The translations under genes were made by a program, and so were the position numbers. From Lactarius indigo (taxonomy: Eukaryota; Basidiomycota; Agaricomycetes; Russulales; Russulaceae): a stretch of DNA of 64,000 nt. Below the pieces are notes generated by a model. It made no database searches and was not told the origin of the DNA. It was given only the letters and a program-made list of their open reading frames with translations. This document shows positions 12,801 to 25,644 of the stretch, in pieces; position 1 is the first letter of the stretch, and each line of letters starts with the position of its first letter. The DNA is taken from NCBI GenBank assembly GCA_025766275.1, contig JAFKAC010000052.1, positions 1-64,000 on the forward strand, written 5' to 3'.

Positions 12801-14272
12801 GAGGTGAGATGAGAAGCAGAGAGTAAATTCCGAGAGTTCAGAGCAACATATAGGGCCGGGCGTCTGATCTAAGCTAGATGAAATATAAAGCACTAGAAGG
12901 TAACCTTGTGGAGAGGGGATTAAAGATTGGCTCGTAGCGAGGGAGACACCTGCGCCAAACTTGAAGGAGAAGGGAAGGTAAAACGCGATTTTGGGGTCGA
13001 GGTTCGCGGGGCCTGCATTGAGAACAAGGGATCCAGAAGCGAGGATAGAATGGAAAGTACAAAGCCTCTTCACGGGCGGTAGCGTGATGAGTACAGTAGA
13101 ATAACACGAAGGCGGTGAAAGTGGCGCATTGATCACCGGGGAGGAGTGTACGAGTATGATGACATCAAAGTGTTCAAGACGTCTTGACCGTCCCCGCTTG
13201 CAGTGTAAGCCCCTTGATAAGACGAGATGCGGTGAAGATCCGTGAGAAGCAGGAAGAGGAGTTCTTCGCCAATCGCTTGTCTATTGCCAAGGTTCTGAGA
13301 TGCCTCGGGCCTCCAATCGCGGGGTCAGTGTCATCGAGTGTGTACTGTGGTGCCACGAGAACCAGCGACCAATCGGAAGAATGTCGAATGGAAAAAAATT
13401 AAATTAAAAAAGGCAGAAGCGACGGGCTTCGAATCGAGTTGAGTATTACTGTATAGAGGGTGTTCACTCGATGAATGGAACGCTAGGGCGTCTCGGTCAA
13501 AATACTATCGTGTGTGATGATTTGGGGCACGTGTTGACCTAATACAGAGTTGTTCGAATGATTTCCACGGGTGATTGTAGGTATCCGCGGAGTGTTGTGT
13601 AGAAAGATTGACCTGTAAGCTGAATAGAGAGGGTACGAGGATGAGCATAGCGAAGGAATGGGTGTACGAAAAAGGGGGGTATTGTTCTGATGGAAGGCAC
13701 AGATGAGGACAAGAGGCCGTACAAAGGAACCCCATCCCTGGACAGCTGGACAAACTAACGGCCGAATCAGGAAACTGGAAAAGGCACAACGGGATTTCCG
13801 GACTGGTGCATATTTCCCTGTGTGCAGGTTCTGGGAGACATCACACCCGGAGGATTTGGGGTTATATGAGATAGGATTGAGGAGTGAATGAGAGGGATAA
13901 GGAGAGGGACGAGGGAGGGGAAAGAGGGGGGGAGAGGGAATGGGTGAGAGGGAAAGAGGGAGACGGCTAGGGATCGAGGGCTTTTGGTACGTAAGAGGAG
14001 CCGGCGTGATACCGCCAATATAAGGAAGGAGAACAATAGCGAGATTGATTCCGGTATCCTCTCCCTTGCCTTCCCCTCAGACCTCCCCCCGCACTCCTCG
14101 TCTGCCTTTTTGTTTCGCTCAATCCGGTATCATTCACGACACCACCTTCCTTTGATATGCCTGCTCTTCGTACATCATCGTCCCGTCGCAGGCGTTCCTC
14201 TCTCGCCCTCCGTGAGCTATTCTTATCTGATCGATCGATGCTGCTCTCTGTTAACCCATCATTCCAGTCTCT
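9871..14272. other. Gene-poor stretch, no recognised gene
   Basis: 4.4 kb without a protein I recognise. It includes T-rich and A-rich runs near 9750, 9935 and 10090. A minus-strand open frame of about 225 codons lies at 10061-10738, but it shows no domain and runs across low-complexity DNA. Other frames here are under about 170 codons. The last 400 bases hold the purine-rich tract and presumed promoter and leader of the HMG gene. Confidence 0.5.
13872..13971 (+). repeat. Polypurine tract upstream of HMG gene
   Basis: About 100 bases made almost entirely of G and A (GGAGAGGGACGAGGGAGGGG and similar), ending about 300 bases before the HMG-box start codon. Such tracts can form triplex DNA and often mark nucleosome-poor promoters. 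That role is inference. Confidence 0.6.
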
Positions 14273-15882
14273 ATGAACACTCTCAAGCATGGTAATCACG
14301 GTATCGGCCAGGCGTCGCCCAAAGGCGTTACCTTTGCTCCCAACGTCACCCCAGTTACGTTCGTTGAACCCGAAAATGACAGTCTCGAATCGGATCCCGA
14401 ATCTCCAACATCTGCTCTCTTTCCTCCCGTTGCCACGCCTGCCCCCCCTTCCCGCAAACGCTGCCCACCAGGAAAGCGTCGCTCTCAGGGCTACATCCCA
14501 CGACCCCCAAATGCGTTCATGCTCTTCCGTGCTGATTTCGTCCGTCAAAAGCACGTCCCCGGCTCCATCGAAACGAATCACGGCTCCCTCTCAAAGATCA
14601 TTGGTCAGTTCCTCCTCCATCAGACCTTGTTCTGATTTTTATCCGTTTCACCGTTCTCACATCTACATCACTCTATCTAGGCAACTGCTGGCGCGCTCTA
14701 CCTCTGGAGGAGAAACGTGTCTGGGAGGTCAAGGCAAAGCATGCCAAGGCAGAGCACAAGCAGATGTACCCCAACTATCGCTTCCGCCCCGTGCATAACA
14801 AGAACAAGGAGAGGAAGCCAAAGGCGCTTATCCCTGCCGAAGACGAGAAGCGCTGTGAAGATGTTGCCCAGCTCCTTCTCGAAGGAATGAAGGGTGAAGA
14901 GCTTGCCGCCGCCGTCAAGCGTCTTGATCGCATCCGTTCCGACACCCCTCTTCATCTTCCTCGTCGTCCCTCCTCGGTTCCGCTCCCCCACGCCTTTCCC
15001 ATTTCTATCCCTGCTTTGCCTTTCGTGGAGCCCTCGCGGCCTTCGTCCCCTCAGTGCATGATCCCCCCACGTTATACCCTCCCCCGCCGTCCCTCTAGCG
15101 CTGCTCCGTCGCTATACCGTTCCTGGAACGAGCCCTTCAGCATCCCCCGCGAGCCATCCCCGATGCCCGAGATCAACGCGTCCCTGTTCAATGGGTCATA
15201 CCTTGACAACGCGTTCCCAGGCTCCGGAACGCAACTGGATGCGTCCTTCGTGAGTTATTTTTTGGCCCTCTGTTCCTCGCATTCGTGGACCGAGATGACT
15301 GACGTCGATCCGACACAGGACTTTGGTTCGATGTTCAGTTCGCTCCCTGGAGGTGTCAATTCGCAACAGGAGTTGTTCATCTCGCCCTTGGACAGCATTT
15401 CCAACTCGTGCGACTCGCAGAATCCATTGGCTGCCGCATCCCTGCACGCGTTCACGCACCTACACAGCGCGACGCCCCCCGTGCCCCCGTCGACGTACTC
15501 TGGCTCTCCGGCACCCTCGGACTTCTCGCTACCCGTGCAAGCACCAAAGCCGCAGCGCGCCTTTGGCGCGTCCCATTCGCAAAGCGCGCAGATGTCTCAA
15601 GCGAAGAGCAACATGGTCAACCTCGACGTGGACATGTCCGCATACTCGCAGGGCCTCGCGAGTTTCGGCATCCCTCTTGACATGGGCTTGTCCTACGTCG
15701 TGCCGGAGATGCCTCCGCTGTCATTCGACATTTCCGAGCAGCTTTTCGCAGATGCGATCCAACAGCACCAACAGCAGCAGCAACAGGCCCAGCAGCAGCA
15801 GCAGCAGATGCCGATCGTGGCTCCGATCGCGATGCCAGTCGACGCTGGATTCAACTTCAACGACGTCATTAATGATTTCTGA
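14273..15882 (+). CDS. HMG-box transcription factor with Gln-rich tail
   Basis: Sequence-specific HMG-box (SOX/MATA type) regulator, expected in the nucleus. The start is ATG at 14273. The box spans about residues 75-155: IPRPPNAFMLFRADFVRQKH, then SLSKIIGNCWRALPLEEKRV and YPNYRFRPV. It is interrupted inside SKIIG/NCW by a 77-bp intron (14604-14680) with a GTCAGT donor and CTAG acceptor. After the box comes a basic KNKERKPK stretch. The rest is Pro/Ser-rich and ends in a polyglutamine tract (about 15760-15810) before TGA at 15880-15882. A 69-bp GTGAGT..ACAG segment at 15250-15318 is open in frame and may be a spliced or retained intron, giving about 487 or 510 residues. The relatives known to me are basidiomycete regulators of mating and fruiting of the Prf1/Pcc1 type, but no specific ortholog is claimed. 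The reading frame is clean. Confidence 0.93.
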
Positions 15883-18086
15883 ACGCAATGAGCAATCACG
15901 TTCCCTCCCTCCCCCGCCATCCCGCCTGGCACCGCACTGCAATCGCCCTACACTACACATATCTATACATATCTACCCGTCGGAGCTTCTATTTCTTGCT
16001 GCCATTTTCTCTCTCTTTTGCTTTCGCACAAACTCTTCGTCTCTGATCAAACAGGATCTTCAAGCAATCGACGGTCCCAAAACCTAATTCCCCATTCCCC
16101 CCACCCCCCCAACTTGTATCCTTTTCATCTACATAGAAAAAAAAAAAAAACGAAAACAAAAATGACAAGTCTCGTCTCGGTACATAATTTCCCTCTCCCA
16201 ACTGTGTAGCCTTACTATCGATGCCGATCGTCCTCTCTATCTCTACCCTTTTCTTATCTCGTCTCGGAATTCCCCTCATCCTTTGTAGCTTCTAACTGAC
16301 TTCTATATACTGCTTGTTCACACCTACGAAGTACGTGTTCTGGCCCATCTTGGTCGTAATCATACCCCCTCCCCTCCCCTCCACTTCTCGTATTATAGCC
16401 AACTGGCCCCAGCTGCTCGTCACTCATGTTCACGGTGTCTATATGTGCGAGCAAGGTGCCTTCTTGTGTATATATTCACAGTGTATCAATACTTGTTGTG
16501 CACGCGTCTGGTGTGAATCTCTGCAAGCTTCCCGTATAACGAAGGCGTCGGTGTGATGTGTGTTAAGATATACTCAGAGAAGAATACCTCAGGGAATATA
16601 GACAGGTGGTGGATCGCGGGATAGAATAATGATTGAACCCGAACCACTCGCGTCCGTAGCTTACTAATCATATGTACTCGGACTTGGGCTCGGCCAGCCA
16701 GTCTCCTATAGTAACCACTTGACACAAAAAAACAGGAGGGACGTATTCGGGCTACGATGTCGGTAAGTGTGGTTTTGCACCCAACCCAGGCGCACTTGGG
16801 GGAAAGCGTTATTATTTTATTATGGAACGGACCCCAGACGTCTTTTAATTATCAAACATTGGTCGTTGCTATCTCTGCTGCGCGCAGGGGGGATAGCAAC
16901 GATACGACGCCCACCAAATCGGTACGCGCGCGTGCGCGCGCGGGGCACCGCCGAGTCTTGGTTTCGTTCGAAGACCTTCTTGCAGAGACGTGGCGTGGCG
17001 TGGCGCCTTGAGGAGCAAAAGAAAGACGAGTCTGGAAGCGCGTCCTGTGGTTGGCGACTGTATAGGATTCTTATTTCGAGAGAAGGGTGGACTCGGGCGG
17101 TGAGCGCGAGCGCAAAGATGATGGACGGAGACGCGCCCATTTCGCATGTGACGCCGAGGCAGTGGCAGGGCTGTCTATCCCCACTTTTTTTTTTCATAGA
17201 TTAACGTGAACGAGGTGAAATACACTTTGCGGATATTAAGGAAAACAACGAAACGTTTGGCCATGGCCAGATCGGCGGCGCGAACTTGAAAAGAAACGAC
17301 CCCCCCGTGAATTTTTGGGATAAATGGGCGGGACGGTTCGATATGGCTACTATTCAACTCTCTTGCCATGGTTCGGTTTTTCATAGTGTATTCGAAGTGG
17401 CGTTATCAACACTGAAGGAGAAAGTAGCTGTCGGTGTCGCGCGTGTATAGAAAATGGTAGCATTTGACTCTCCGGGAATACTATCGGCCGCTAGTTCCGT
17501 CCGTGAGAGCACGAGAGTGGTCGGAGGCTATTGGGGAATACAATGCCCCGAGGCACTAGCTGGGATACGTCGGCAATAAAAACATCCTGGATCTGCGTGC
17601 CAAGATATAGTTGACAAGATGCGGAAGGACACAAACTCGGACCAGGCAGTGCAGCGCGGGGATACGAGCTTCGAAGAAGGACGTGGGGAGCCACGCAAGA
17701 CCTTCTAAATCGTTAGCATCGAAAAGCCGGAATCGTCAGACGCTCGGAAAACTCGAAAATATCATACCTAGATATAGGGGAATCTGCATGATATATGCTA
17801 AAACCATGGAGTCTAGGAATCTTGCTAGGGACTTGAATTGGCCCGACTCGGATGCGATCATCCGGACAAGTGCTAGCAGTTGCCATAGTAAAATTCCCGA
17901 GAGGCCTCTCTGAGTAGTACTCTAGGTAGAAGACTCTTTCAGAATAGAAGAGACCCATTCCAGAATTTTTTGTACGATGCCTCAGGGAGTTTATGATTGA
18001 AACCAGGACAGATCGAGTAAGTAGTAGAGTAACAACTTGAATGATTCCCACGACCATAAGATTTCTTGACCAAAGTCCACCGTGGC
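15883..18086. other. Intergenic, no recognised gene
   Basis: 2.2 kb between the HMG gene and PSF1. It holds the HMG 3' region (CT-rich, with an A14 run near 16138) and the PSF1 promoter. Short frames exist on both strands, the longest about 145 codons at 16767-17204, but none has a recognisable domain. Confidence 0.5.
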
Positions 18087-18707
18087 ATGGCCTCTGCAGA
18101 CTCGCGCCAATTCGGCGACCTAGCAACACAGCTAGTACAAGAATCTCGCAGGTCGACGCTGACGGACACCCTCCTCAAGTACAACGACAGCCTCGTGCGC
18201 ACCGTCATCCGCGAGCAGCGCAACCTCGAGGAGCTCATCGACAACGCCATCGCCGCGCAAGCGGACAACGCCGCCTTTACGGGCGATGCGCCCGCGCTCC
18301 TGCTCTACCAGACCGCCGTCCTGCGCAACAAGCGCTGTCTGCTCGCGTACCACGCGCACCGCCTCGACCGCCTCAAGGACATGTACTGGGCGCTCGGCGC
18401 CGCGCTGCCCGCGCTGCTCGCGGACGGCGATCTGCGCGCGCGCCTGTCGCCGCACGAGGTCGACTTTCTGCGCGAGTATAATGCGTCCGTCATGGACTTC
18501 CGCGGCGACTTTTCGGCGGAGCTCGACGTCGCGGCGTCGGTCACCCACCCCCCGCGCGACTTGCATGCGCTCGTGCGCGTCGTGCGCGATTGTGGCGTGA
18601 TACAGACCGAGCTGGGCACGATTGACTTTCGGAAGGGGCAGAGGTTCATGGTCCGCCGTGCTGATATCGAGCACCTCATCGTGCAGGGGTATCTTGAGGA
18701 GGTGTGA
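18087..18707 (+). CDS. PSF1: GINS complex subunit Psf1
   Basis: Psf1 is one of four GINS subunits. GINS joins Cdc45 and Mcm2-7 as the replicative CMG helicase and is essential for DNA replication in the nucleus. The 206-residue product is typical in length for the family. The N-terminal block FGDLATQLVQESRRSTLTDT is the hallmark of Psf1. It is followed by a helical A domain (REQRNLEELIDNA, VLRNKRCLLAYHAHRLDRLK, HEVDFLREYNASVMDF). The small C-terminal B domain reads IQTELGTIDFRKGQRFMVRR and ends EHLIVQGYLEEV. ATG 18087 (context TGGCATGG) is preferred over the in-frame ATG at 18066, because only seven unrelated residues lie between them. No intron is needed. The gene is strongly GC-rich in third positions, as expected for an expressed basidiomycete gene. 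Confidence 0.96.
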   Translation: MASADSRQFGDLATQLVQESRRSTLTDTLLKYNDSLVRTVIREQRNLEELIDNAIAAQADNAAFTGDAPALLLYQTAVLRNKRCLLAYHAHRLDRLKDMYWALGAALPALLADGDLRARLSPHEVDFLREYNASVMDFRGDFSAELDVAASVTHPPRDLHALVRVVRDCGVIQTELGTIDFRKGQRFMVRRADIEHLIVQGYLEEV

Positions 18708-21700
18708 GGGTGAGGTGGCACTCCTGCCCGTCCGTTCTTTCTGGTTCGTTCGTTCAATTCGACTTGGATATTTGTTGATAATGCCAATCGGTCGACGATA
18801 GAAGCATTATCCGTTCTCCCGCCTTTAACTAGTTGGGTGATGATTACGCGGTAGGATCCACTAGGCACCTGGTACCGCAGCCTGTGATATCGGGCGTAGA
18901 TCGGTGTTGGAAGATGTACTCAAGTGCAGACCATGGGCTCTCATGACGTTTTTTGTCCTCGCCAGTGTCATTTCCATGACCAAGTGAAGTTCCATCATTC
19001 ACGATACGACCGAAAGAATAGATAAAGAAGAGCACCACTGATTTAATTTATTCAACGGATAGCACTCAATCACAGAACCCGAGTACCCATTTGTCCGATT
19101 ATGCATGCTCACAAAGGTTCGAGTCCATCTGTCGCCATGTGCAAGCTCTTGCGTGTTCTCTCTTGCCGATGGTCCACACGGCAAGAAAGCGCTTAGTCAC
19201 TATCTTATCTGCATTGCGCTACAGTCCGTATACGCTGCGCCGCCACTGTTCGCATCAGGTGCGGGGACTGTATGGCCACGTTTACCCCGAGTCTGTCCAT
19301 CACACCATCAAGGCCCGCAGGGATGATGTTGCCCGGGTATCAAGGTGCACGCGGTCCCAGGTCTCTGGGAAGCATCCTCTATCTTCTCCTACCGTTTCCA
19401 GCAGCTCTCCGGGGGTACGTACTTGCTTGAGCCATCTCTGCAAAACGCCGCGGCGATATCGCATATTCCCGACTGGGCGTCACCAGAGGTCTGGTCAGTA
19501 AAGAACAAAATGGGAGAGCTCCCCGTTCAGGTACAACTCTTCCTTCCCCGAGGGAGCGGTTTCATAGGAACCACAACTTGATATACAGCTGCAGAACATC
19601 AGACTTGGCTGACGGCGTTGCTTAGCGAGACGTGTTACAAAAATATCAAGAAGTCGGGCTCCACAAAGTCCAGCGCCGAGTCTTGCTTCCAGGCAAAAAC
19701 TAACAAGGCTCAAAGCTCAAGGGGGTAGCCCTGTGTCTTCCCTTCAACGCCTATGTGCCAAAGCTTTCCACGTTGGCTCCGTGTTTCATCGAGTAAGCAA
19801 CGCGCCCGGAGCACGATATCTGGGTTTTGGGCCTTCCAGAAACCACGATGTAGAAATGCGGACACAAACGTCGGTAGTATTTTCATTGCCAGTGCCCGCA
19901 TCTAATCTGAACGGGGTCTTTGAGGCACAAGGCACCGTCCCCGTGCACCCTGCAGACACAGTACTCCCGGCGTATCAGAGAGTTTCGGTTGCGCCTGTGG
20001 ACGAAGAACAACCACGGGTGGAGTTGCGCCGCAAGGAAATGAAGGCAAGAACGAGCAAGAGAATGTGTATACCGTTCGCGATACTGCCGTAGTCAGCGAT
20101 GATACGTATCAAACTGCTCCTAGTGCGGCTTATGCGGGGGAGCCAAGGGTAGGGCGGTCCACTGCTTCGTTAGGAATCTCAATTGCTCTTCTGAGAGAAA
20201 TTCGTTCCTTAGTAAATCACAGAAACGAACCAGTCCAAGAAACCGTCTGAGCTACGTTCTCCGGAATATTAATATAAAGAAACCAAAGAATTAGTTCTGG
20301 GACGTGAACTACTCCACTTTACCTAGTGGGAGCGGAAGCATCGAGTTTGCGCATATGATGTCTTGACCCGTTGATGGATCACTCGCTCTGATGCCATAAT
20401 GTAAATTTGCACGGGAGAAGCCTCCGCCGGTCTCCTCGCCCGGCTCACCCTTGTTCATATCGCGGAACCGTGGTGACTCACGATAAGAGTCAGAGAGAAA
20501 TTGATGGCAAGCGGTCGTCAGATCAGGATCCCCGTCCAAGCTTGGCACGTTCCGTGGTTCGAAGACTCGGAACAGGCCATTGGGGTTGTGGCGGAAAGGA
20601 ACAGCGTGTTGGTATCTGAGAGCGTGCGGATTCCAAACTTTGCCTGTGCAAGTCGGACAAACGTTGGCAGGAGTCGTCGACCCTAGAACCAAACCATGTG
20701 AAATAAGGAAAACTGTTTTATTTTTTTTTTAAAAAAAAAAAACATTGCGCAGGATAATGGCAACATCTTGGAGTGAGCTCGCATGGTCATTACATCGACT
20801 CGGAATATTCGTCATGCACCAATGAAACTCTCCTCGCCAGCCACCACCAACTCTTCACACCCACCTTGCTCGAGTCCCAGTGCGGTAAGGAGCCGCATCC
20901 AAACTTCGCTCACGTGTCGAGAGTTTCACGGAGTCGATGGGGCCTCGTTGAGCTTCGATGAAAATCTGCTATCAGCGGGACAAGCAAGATGTGGGACCGC
21001 AGTAAACACACCTGGACGCCCCCGCAGTCTACGGCTCCGCGAGCAAGCCGCGTCCGCCCGTGGTCAGACCCGTCAGACACGGAGGCGAGGTGGCAAGAGA
21101 ACAGCTGGATGCCAAACGATGAACGAAAATGCAGCTTTGTTTGTGAGAAATTTTTTTTTGACCAAAAAAACCCCCCGTTATCCCACGAACGGTTGACCGG
21201 CGGCGATAGTTCAAAAGGCGTCGCCCGAGTTCCAGGTGCTTCCTCAAAGATGTTCTACGAGTACGACAGCACCTACGGTTCCATGTCATTGACATTTATT
21301 CCAAAATCATTGATGATGAGGGAATGTGCGCTATGCGCCGCGGCCACTGCGGCCGTCTTGATGAAAGCCCGACCTGGGCGCATGTCCGCGGAGCGCGCAG
21401 CATCGTATTCAACGCAGTGCGCTGTTGCGGCCGTGGCTGTCACTGAAAGCAGGAGTTCTCCGCAGCACCGCGCACTGACAGAAGCATGTGACAGTTAGCC
21501 AACAATTCCTTGCAAAAACCAACCCTGAGGAAGCATACTACTCATATAATAATGTCATTAGTTGTCGTCGTTGAATTTACTTCTGTTTCGGTGCAGAAAA
21601 AAGCCAGCGTCTAAAATCCAAGCACACGGCCAGTCGACGGCGGTCGTTCAAATCAGGCGTTCTGGGAAACGGATGCTGTCCTCGCTTCCCAGTGTGGAAC

Positions 21701-23603
21701 CCATCGTGAACCGCCGGGACTGGCAAAGGCAGCGCTGGGAGTACGATGTGCATTCAGAATGGACTCTCGTCACGAGGGCGGGCAGCACCTGTAGTACATA
21801 ATAGATTAGATGGTTGGGGTTCGCTTGCGGCTGAAGATTAACCGAAATCGTTGAAACTTGAAACTACCGCTGATTCATGCCATGTCAACAACGACTGCAA
21901 AACTCGGCGTGGCGGTGGATCTTTCCACATCAGACCCTCGTCGACCCTGGATGGATCCAACACTGCGGTTGGGGTGCTCAGACTCTATGATAAGGATGTC
22001 AAGTTGGACCCCGTGTTAGTCATTGGAATTACCCACGCTGGAACAGCTGTCGCATGTTGTCCTATTACCAAATTCTCCTTGATCCCGACACTGCCAGTGG
22101 CCTGACCTACTAGGGATTCAAGCAAATCCGTCTGGCATCAATGCAACATTCTGCATGTTCAATCGAGTGCCAATGAGAATCGTGAGTGATCATTTGAGGC
22201 CTGATGCTGCTAGGTTGGTTGACTCCGTTTGCCGTAAAGACTACAGAGGCTTCTGTCACCGTGTCAATGATATTCATGGAACATTCATCATGATCAACGG
22301 GGTGGTCGCAGAAGTTACTGGACTTGACCTAGTGGCTTGCTGCTATCGATCGCTTCCGCACAATTCATCCTCAGGTGGCCTCTTTCCAAAAGTAATGAGG
22401 ACGGTGAATGATACATCATAGCCATTGTAAGGCAGCATTATGTTACCAGTCATGATGACTCGGACAAGTTTGAAATTGTGCGTGCCCTCATACACTTCGA
22501 ATTCTCAACATTCGACTGATTTTCACAGGTCACTGAATTCCATCGCAAGAAAAGAAGAGTTCGGCACCATTATGTGTCGACCCACTTCACAAAATTCTAC
22601 TATAACAAGTATCTATCGCCTGCATCGGACCGATCACGAATAAATGTGAAAAAATCGGTTGCACAACCCGGTGGCGGAAGTCAAGGAAGAAGCTGTCATA
22701 TCACTTGGAGCATCGCGCTCGCTCAGGCGTGTTGCGGCTCCAGGGCCGGATCCTCTAAACCGGAGACCTTCGACGGAAGTGAACGAATGTCGTAGGCGCT
22801 GCGAACAGGGGGGGGGGCGAATGGCGAATGGCTCCCGTATATACGGCGAGTCTCGCCCCAGCGGACCGATCACGCCCACATAAACTGACTTTTTTCTTTC
22901 ATGATACGAGTTCGACGGGGGGTACCAGAGCTGTCGAGACTGGGGTTCTGAACCTGTCTGTGATGGACTCGAGGGACGGTTTCTTACCGATCTCAACACC
23001 TCCTGCAACCAACCCTGCAAACTACGCCGCTTTGCCAAAAAGTTCGGTCCGACCCGTCCGAATCTGCTTGCCTTATGGTTCAAGCACCTGGTGCACAGTG
23101 CACAGGACGGTGCCCCTAGATCGTGAGCGAGATCGATAATGAGCACATAGTTGGCCTCGTGTTGAACGCGCCGTCTAACTAAAGGGGGAAGAATGACACG
23201 GACGAGGCTCCCCGCCGACGAGCCACATCCACTTGTACCAGTGCATGTGAATGTGTGTACTCAGCCCACAGGCACACCATCGTTTTCGCTGGCTTGGTTG
23301 GGGGTTTTTTCCCAGAAAATATGACAGTTAATATCCGGGAGGCACCAGTCTACAGTAATAATTTCGATGGCCTGGGCCAGCCTTCCGAGGTCTGGTGCTG
23401 TCGTGTACTGTCAATTCACTATTTTGTAAAAATTAAAAAAATTGAGAATTGCGTCATTTGACGCTCCGAGTGTCGGACTTTTGCTCACTACTCTGCCTCT
23501 GGCTCCAGCTCTATCGACCCTAGAGTCCTAGACTAGACCGCACAGCGAACAAGCAACTTGCAATAAATTCTCTTCCAAAGAGTCGGATAGTTCATTGGGA
23601 ATC
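18708..23603. other. Gene-poor stretch, no recognised gene
   Basis: 4.9 kb with no supported gene. There are scattered frames under 175 codons on both strands. An AT-palindromic run sits near 20718-20744 (T9 then A11), and a short G-run (GGGGGGGGG) near 22809. The region 21840-22420 has consecutive short plus-strand frames that could be remnants of an old gene or transposon, but I could not match them to a family. Confidence 0.45.
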
Positions 23604-24857
23604 ATGTCGCCAGACAACGCACCCGAAAGCACTCTTCCTTACCCACCCATCCACAAGGATAAGAAGTTTGTGGTCTTATCTGACTGGTACGCCTCAGATG
23701 CCTCGTCTTATTGCCCAAGGCGATCGCTCGACTATCAACTAACCTCCGCTGATCTACAGGGATGGCACCATTACCACATATGATTCGAACGATTGTGGGC
23801 TGTCCGCACCCTTACCCTCGGAACTTCCCAAGTGACGAAACGATTGATAGACATGACCGATTTCCTCGGGTATGGTAAAGAAAAGAGACGAGAGGGAAAC
23901 TTAGAGATCCTCGCCGGCCGCGTAACGTTCCGGTATGTGCCTACCTACGGGACGTCTCGCGGAGGGCACTGGGCACCAGAACTCACGTAATGCCGCAGCG
24001 ACGCCTTTCGGGAGATGCTGGAAAGCGTTAGCAAGAACGGGCATAGCTTCGAAGAATGCAAGCAGGTGCTCAAAGACAGTGCGTCTTTCCGCTGATCTCG
24101 AGCGTCTGCCCATATGCAATCGGCCGCCTCGCGTAGACATCAAGCTCGATTCTGGCTTCAAAGAGTTCTTCCAATATTGCAAGTCACAGGACATCCCCGT
24201 GATCATCGTCTCGAGGTGTGCTGAAACGGCGATCAATCACGCGAGCCCCTGAAATGCTGATCCGGCGAGTTTTGTGCGTCTACCGTCACAGTGGGATGGA
24301 GCCACTCATCCGCGCCATTCTCTCCAACCTCGTCGGTGACGACGCGAACGATATCGAAATCATATCCAACTCGGTTGAAGTTCACAAAGACGGCTCGTGG
24401 AACATCAAGTATCGTCATCCCTCTAGGTAATCCACACGTCTTTTACCCCAGTTGGCACGCCCCATTCTAGATCTTCTATCTCCGCAGTGGATATGGGCAT
24501 GACAAGTCCCAAGCAATCCTCCCGTACCGGAACTTGACAAACCCTCCTCTACTCTTTTTCTTCGGGGATGGCGTTTCTGGTGCGCATCTCCTTCTATCTT
24601 GGCAGTCTCATAGTTAAACCGGATCCACCGTACTCCAATTGCCGTGTGCGTCTTTAGACCTGTCGGCGGCGAAACACGCCGACGTGCTCTTTGTGAAAGA
24701 GAAGTCAGATGGAGAGAACGACCTCGCAACGTACTGCAAGAGGGAGAGCATCTCGCATGTTCTGTTCCCTGACTTTTCCAAGGCACTCCCTGTGGTGCGC
24801 TCTATCGTAGAAGGCGCCAAGACACCCGAGGAGTGGTTTGGTATTGGACGTGCATGA
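23604..24857 (+). CDS. HAD-superfamily phosphatase (phosphoserine phosphatase-like)
   Basis: Soluble small-molecule phosphatase of the HAD IB group, about 261 residues from eight exons. The start is ATG 23604 (MSPDNAPESTLPYPPIHKDK). Motif I is SDWDGTITTYDSND, with the nucleophile and acid/base aspartates. It is split by an intron after TG of Trp. Motif II is IPVIIVSSGMEPL, and motif IV is FFGDGVSDLSAAKHADVLFV, split by a GTGCGC..TTTAG intron. The C-terminus reads KTPEEWFGIGRA. All seven introns are short and canonical, and the frame is intact throughout. Relatives include fungal proteins resembling yeast YNL010W and bacterial MtnX-type enzymes. Substrate (a sugar or polyol phosphate, or a methionine-salvage intermediate) cannot be decided from sequence. 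Confidence 0.87.
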
Positions 24858-25644
24858 ACCTTATAAAATTAGGTTTTACAAAGTACTCTGTACTGTAAGC
24901 TGGCCTCCATCGATCACGATCATTGTACTTTTCAAACCCAGCATACCTGAAAGCAAGCACTGCACTTGTGTAGGATGATGGAATAGGAATTCAGTAGTCG
25001 CATCTTTTTTTCTTTTTCTTCGAGAATGTTTTGCTCGGCGTAATCACATCCGCCCCGTGATGATGCTGTTCTCAAAGGATAAACATACATCAACGCTCGT
25101 TTCACGTTCGGTTTGACGATGCACTGATGGCTACCGCCAGATCGTGGTCGCGATTATAAGCGCGCCTCAGCCACATGCGTCACCAACCCTGAGAAAGGAA
25201 ACGAAATCACGCGTTAAATATATGCCAGAAGCGCCGTAGAATGAGTTGATGGAAATCTATGATGCGCGGCGGATGTGCGTGGGGAACGACTCGTGGAGCA
25301 ATCCAGGGCAACTTGCGTCTAGAGCGGGGCAGGATGAGAGTGGCAAATAGATATATTGGTATAGTACGCCACAGATAGGTTACAGAGTAAAGTACAGAGC
25401 ACGAGTATGTGCAAGTTTAATGAAGGGTCTAGACCGCTATGATGATTAGGGGGCGTCTAAATCTAGCTAGAAAGCCAAAGCGAACCATAGGAAGCATGTC
25501 AAAAACATGCGATAAGAAAATATAGATAACCAATCAGGGTAGAATGCGTTCGGATGGGGATGGGAATGAGAAAGCAATGTTCATCAGAAAGCGTAGATGC
25601 TGTGGGCGGAAGAATGCATGGAGATATGATATGTAGGGTGCCCT
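24858..25644. other. Convergent 3' intergenic region
   Basis: About 790 bases between the convergent phosphatase and inositol oxygenase genes, presumably both 3' untranslated regions. No coding frame or RNA gene is seen. Confidence 0.5.

Noticed and set aside
19114..19126. GGTTCGAGTCC, a match to the tRNA B box
   Set aside because: No A box at the right distance and the flanking bases do not form T-arm or acceptor stems.
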